Part shown: piece by piece, positions 5,592-7,381 of the stretch
Numbering within the stretch: the stretch's first letter is position 1
Layout: every line of letters begins with the position of its first letter
Origin: Pseudomonadota bacterium
Lineage (GTDB): Bacteria; Pseudomonadota; Alphaproteobacteria; Rhizobiales; Xanthobacteraceae
Assembly: GCA_023387555.1 (NCBI GenBank)
Contig: JAEWHY010000326.1
Coordinates: 1-7,381, forward strand
DNA length: 7,381 nt
Direction: 5' to 3'
Translations under genes and position numbers: made by a program
Notes under the pieces: model-generated
The model's database searches: none
What the model was told of the DNA's origin: nothing
The model's input: only the letters and a program-made list of their open reading frames with translations

Positions 5592-6608
5592 TTACTTCCC
5601 GTCCGCCTTCTCGGCGCTCTTGACCACGCCGCCGGCAACTTCGGTCAGCGTCGGCCGCGGCAGCGCGGCAAAGGGCAGGGGCCGCGTCACCTCGATCGCG
5701 GCGATCCCGAGCCGCGCGGTGAGCAGGCCGTTGAGCACGCCTTCGCCGAGCCGCGCCGAAAGCTTGGCGGCGAGACCGTGACCGATCACCTGCTGGATCA
5801 GGCTGTCGCCCGCCGCCATGCCCCCGGTGATGGTGAGGTGGGCGATCACATGCCGCATCAGCCGGATCAGTCCGAGGGTGCCGGGCCGTCCGCCGTAGAG
5901 CAGTGCAAGGTTGCGCGCGAGACCGAGCGCCGTGATCAGCACGAAGAAAATATCGATCGCCGCACGCGGCGATACCGCGGTCACGATCGAGACGCGCTTC
6001 GCCGCATTGCTGACGAGCTGGCGCGCCTCGCGGTCGAGCGGCGCCATCAACTCGCGCTCGGCGAGACGGATGAGATCTGCGCCGTCGATGATCTCGGAGA
6101 AATGCGCCTCGAGTTTCGCGCGGCTCCGCGCAAGATGCGGCAACTGGTTTTCGATCGCGAGAAGTTCGCGCAGGATGGCCTGTCCGTCAGCGCGGCTGTC
6201 GCTGCGCAGCGTTTCGGTCGCGCGTTCGCGCAGGTTGTCGATCTTGGCGAGCCGCGACAGGCCGGCGACTTCGCGCGCGATGATGGCGAGCAGGGCCGCT
6301 AGCGCGAGGCCCGCGAGACCTGCGGCGAACCAGCCGAGCGCCTCGAAGCGCGCGAACAGGTCCTCGATCAGCTTTGTGACCGCAAGTCCGACGCCGAGCG
6401 AAATCAGGCCGCCAACTGCGCCGAACAGGATGCTTCGCCAGGGAAAGCGCCGCTGCGCTTTTTTAGCCGAAGCAACGGCGGGAAGCTGCACCGCTTCGGC
6501 GTCGGCCTGCTGCAGCAGGTCGATCAGCGGTTCTTCCTTCGCGACGGTCACGACCACATTCGGATCGTCGGGCGAGAAGATCGCGGGCTTGCGCGGACGG
6601 GCGGTCAT
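5592..6608 (-). CDS. ycjF: YcjF-like inner-membrane protein (DUF697, TIGR01620-type)
   Basis: A 338-residue membrane protein. A proline- and acid-rich cytoplasmic N-terminus (1-55) precedes two strongly hydrophobic segments at about 60-83 and 91-112. A helical, charged middle section (about 118-200) leads into a DUF697 domain (about 195-310) with hydrophobic stretches near 215-235 and 255-278 and several glycine pairs. This order matches YcjF/UPF0283 proteins. The ATG at 6608 overlaps the stop of the ycjX-like gene (ATGA), with GGAGA nine bases upstream inside that gene. In enterobacteria ycjX and ycjF are linked and belong to the phage-shock (Psp) envelope-stress regulon. No psp gene is visible here, and this appears to be the last gene of its unit. 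Its biochemical role is unknown. The tail ends in a lysine/acid-rich segment typical of a cytoplasmic end. Confidence 0.9.
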   Translation of the reverse strand: MTARPRKPAIFSPDDPNVVVTVAKEEPLIDLLQQADAEAVQLPAVASAKKAQRRFPWRSILFGAVGGLISLGVGLAVTKLIEDLFARFEALGWFAAGLAGLALAALLAIIAREVAGLSRLAKIDNLRERATETLRSDSRADGQAILRELLAIENQLPHLARSRAKLEAHFSEIIDGADLIRLAERELMAPLDREARQLVSNAAKRVSIVTAVSPRAAIDIFFVLITALGLARNLALLYGGRPGTLGLIRLMRHVIAHLTITGGMAAGDSLIQQVIGHGLAAKLSARLGEGVLNGLLTARLGIAAIEVTRPLPFAALPRPTLTEVAGGVVKSAEKADGK

Positions 6609-7381
6609 CGCAGACGGTCTCCGATCAGGAATTCGAGCGCGCGATCGAGACGGATATGCGGCAGGACCGGGATGCCGGCATCGGTGCGCTCCAGCGCCGG
6701 CGGACGGAATCGCAGGAAGCGGTAATCGGTATCGTCCGACGGTGTGGTGGACAGGCCGCGGAAGCGGCTCTCCGGATCGAAGATCGCGTCCGGCTTCTCC
6801 GGCAGGTCGCCGGGATAGATCACGATCGAGGACTCGCCGTCGAACGAGCGGCCGCCGGCGTGTTCGCCGGCGAGCGGCGTGCCCATGATGGCATGCAGCG
6901 TGCCGTGCGGTCCGCCGACATGGGCCTCGCTGGTCGCGCGGACCGAGGCCATGGCGATCGCATCGATGCGGGCGCCGGAATAATCGGCGCGCTTGGTGGC
7001 GTCTGCGACCAGGCGTTCGAGGATGCGCTCCAGCCGGTCGTGCGATGTGTGGTGCAGGAGATCGGCCTTGGTGGCGGCGAACAGGATGCGGTCGATGCGC
7101 GGCGCGAACAGCGCGGAAAGAATCGAGTTGCGGCCGATGTTGAAGCTGTCGAGGATCGCGGTCAGTGCGCGTTCCAGATCGCGAATGGCATCGGGCCCGG
7201 CGTTCAGCGCGGTGAGGGTGTCGACCAGCACGATCTGGCGGTCGAGGCGGGCGATGTGATCGCGGTAGAACGGGCGCACGACGGCGTCCTTGTAGGATTC
7301 GTAGCGCCGCCGCATCATCGCCCAGAGCGAGCCGGATGGCGCCGAGCCTTCCAGCCGGTCAAGCGGCGCGAAGGTCAGCGC
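6605..7381 (-). CDS. ycjX: YcjX-like NTPase (DUF463), N-terminal part outside the window
   Basis: The C-terminal 258 residues are visible and the frame is open to the window edge. The ATG at 7318 is internal: the 21 codons before it (with L-T-F-A-P-L and S-G-S-L-W-A) also fit the family. Family features are R-R-R-Y-E-S-Y, then V-V-R-P-F-Y-R-D-H, L-D-R-Q-I-V-L-V-D, and A-T-K-A-D (about 7061-7075), which occupies the place of the guanine-recognition motif of P-loop GTPases. Enterobacterial YcjX is about 465 residues, so nearly half, including the expected Walker A P-loop, is missing only because the window ends. It is a predicted cytoplasmic ATP/GTP-binding protein acting with YcjF, to which it is coupled by a four-base ATGA overlap. 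It is linked to phage-shock/envelope stress in gammaproteobacteria; that role here is inferred. Confidence 0.92.
   Translation of the reverse strand, partial: ALTFAPLDRLEGSAPSGSLWAMMRRRYESYKDAVVRPFYRDHIARLDRQIVLVDTLTALNAGPDAIRDLERALTAILDSFNIGRNSILSALFAPRIDRILFAATKADLLHHTSHDRLERILERLVADATKRADYSGARIDAIAMASVRATSEAHVGGPHGTLHAIMGTPLAGEHAGGRSFDGESSIVIYPGDLPEKPDAIFDPESRFRGLSTTPSDDTDYRFLRFRPPALERTDAGIPVLPHIRLDRALEFLIGDRLR

Noticed and set aside
5911..6888. Plus-strand open frame of 325 codons opposite ycjF/ycjX
   Set aside because: Ser/Arg-rich, crosses the ATGA junction of two recognised genes, no domain.

Overview
The window looks like chromosomal DNA of a GC-rich alphaproteobacterium, most likely in or near the Bradyrhizobiaceae (Bradyrhizobium/Rhodopseudomonas type). 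This rests on high GC (roughly two thirds by eye), GC-ending codons, tight ATGA gene overlaps, and an adjacent ycjX-ycjF pair. The genus is inferred, not proven.

Layout. (1) Positions 1-2329, minus strand: a translationally coupled operon. A MoxR-type AAA+ ATPase (2329 to 1295) overlaps by ATGA with a protein carrying a metallopeptidase-like HExxH domain and a C-terminal von Willebrand A-like domain (1298 to 21). That gene overlaps by another ATGA with a third gene, of which only the first eight codons lie in the window (24 to 1). (2) 2330-2544: a divergent control region. (3) 2545-4260, plus strand: a membrane-anchored alkaline-phosphatase-superfamily enzyme resembling lipoteichoic acid synthase and phosphoglycerol or phosphoethanolamine transferases, with all expected catalytic residues visible. 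(4) 4261-5591: a lower-GC islet between two convergent gene ends. It holds two stem-loops, a minus-strand DUF4145-like gene interrupted by an apparent frameshift in a G6 run, and about 440 bp without a convincing gene. (5) 5592-7381, minus strand: ycjF-like (DUF697, TIGR01620-type membrane protein) overlapped by ATGA with ycjX-like (DUF463 NTPase), whose N-terminal half, including the P-loop, lies beyond the window.

How the genes relate. MoxR ATPases typically act with VWA partners as chaperone-like remodelling machines, so genes in (1) probably form one complex of unknown substrate. The transferase in (3) probably decorates a periplasmic glycan or lipid. YcjX and YcjF are a linked pair associated with envelope stress in gammaproteobacteria. 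The DUF4145 gene is the most foreign-looking part. Its correct start (ATG at 5151 with a good Shine-Dalgarno) and the first half of its zinc ribbon only become visible when the frameshift is recognised. No CRISPR array, tRNA, rRNA or complete mobile element was seen.
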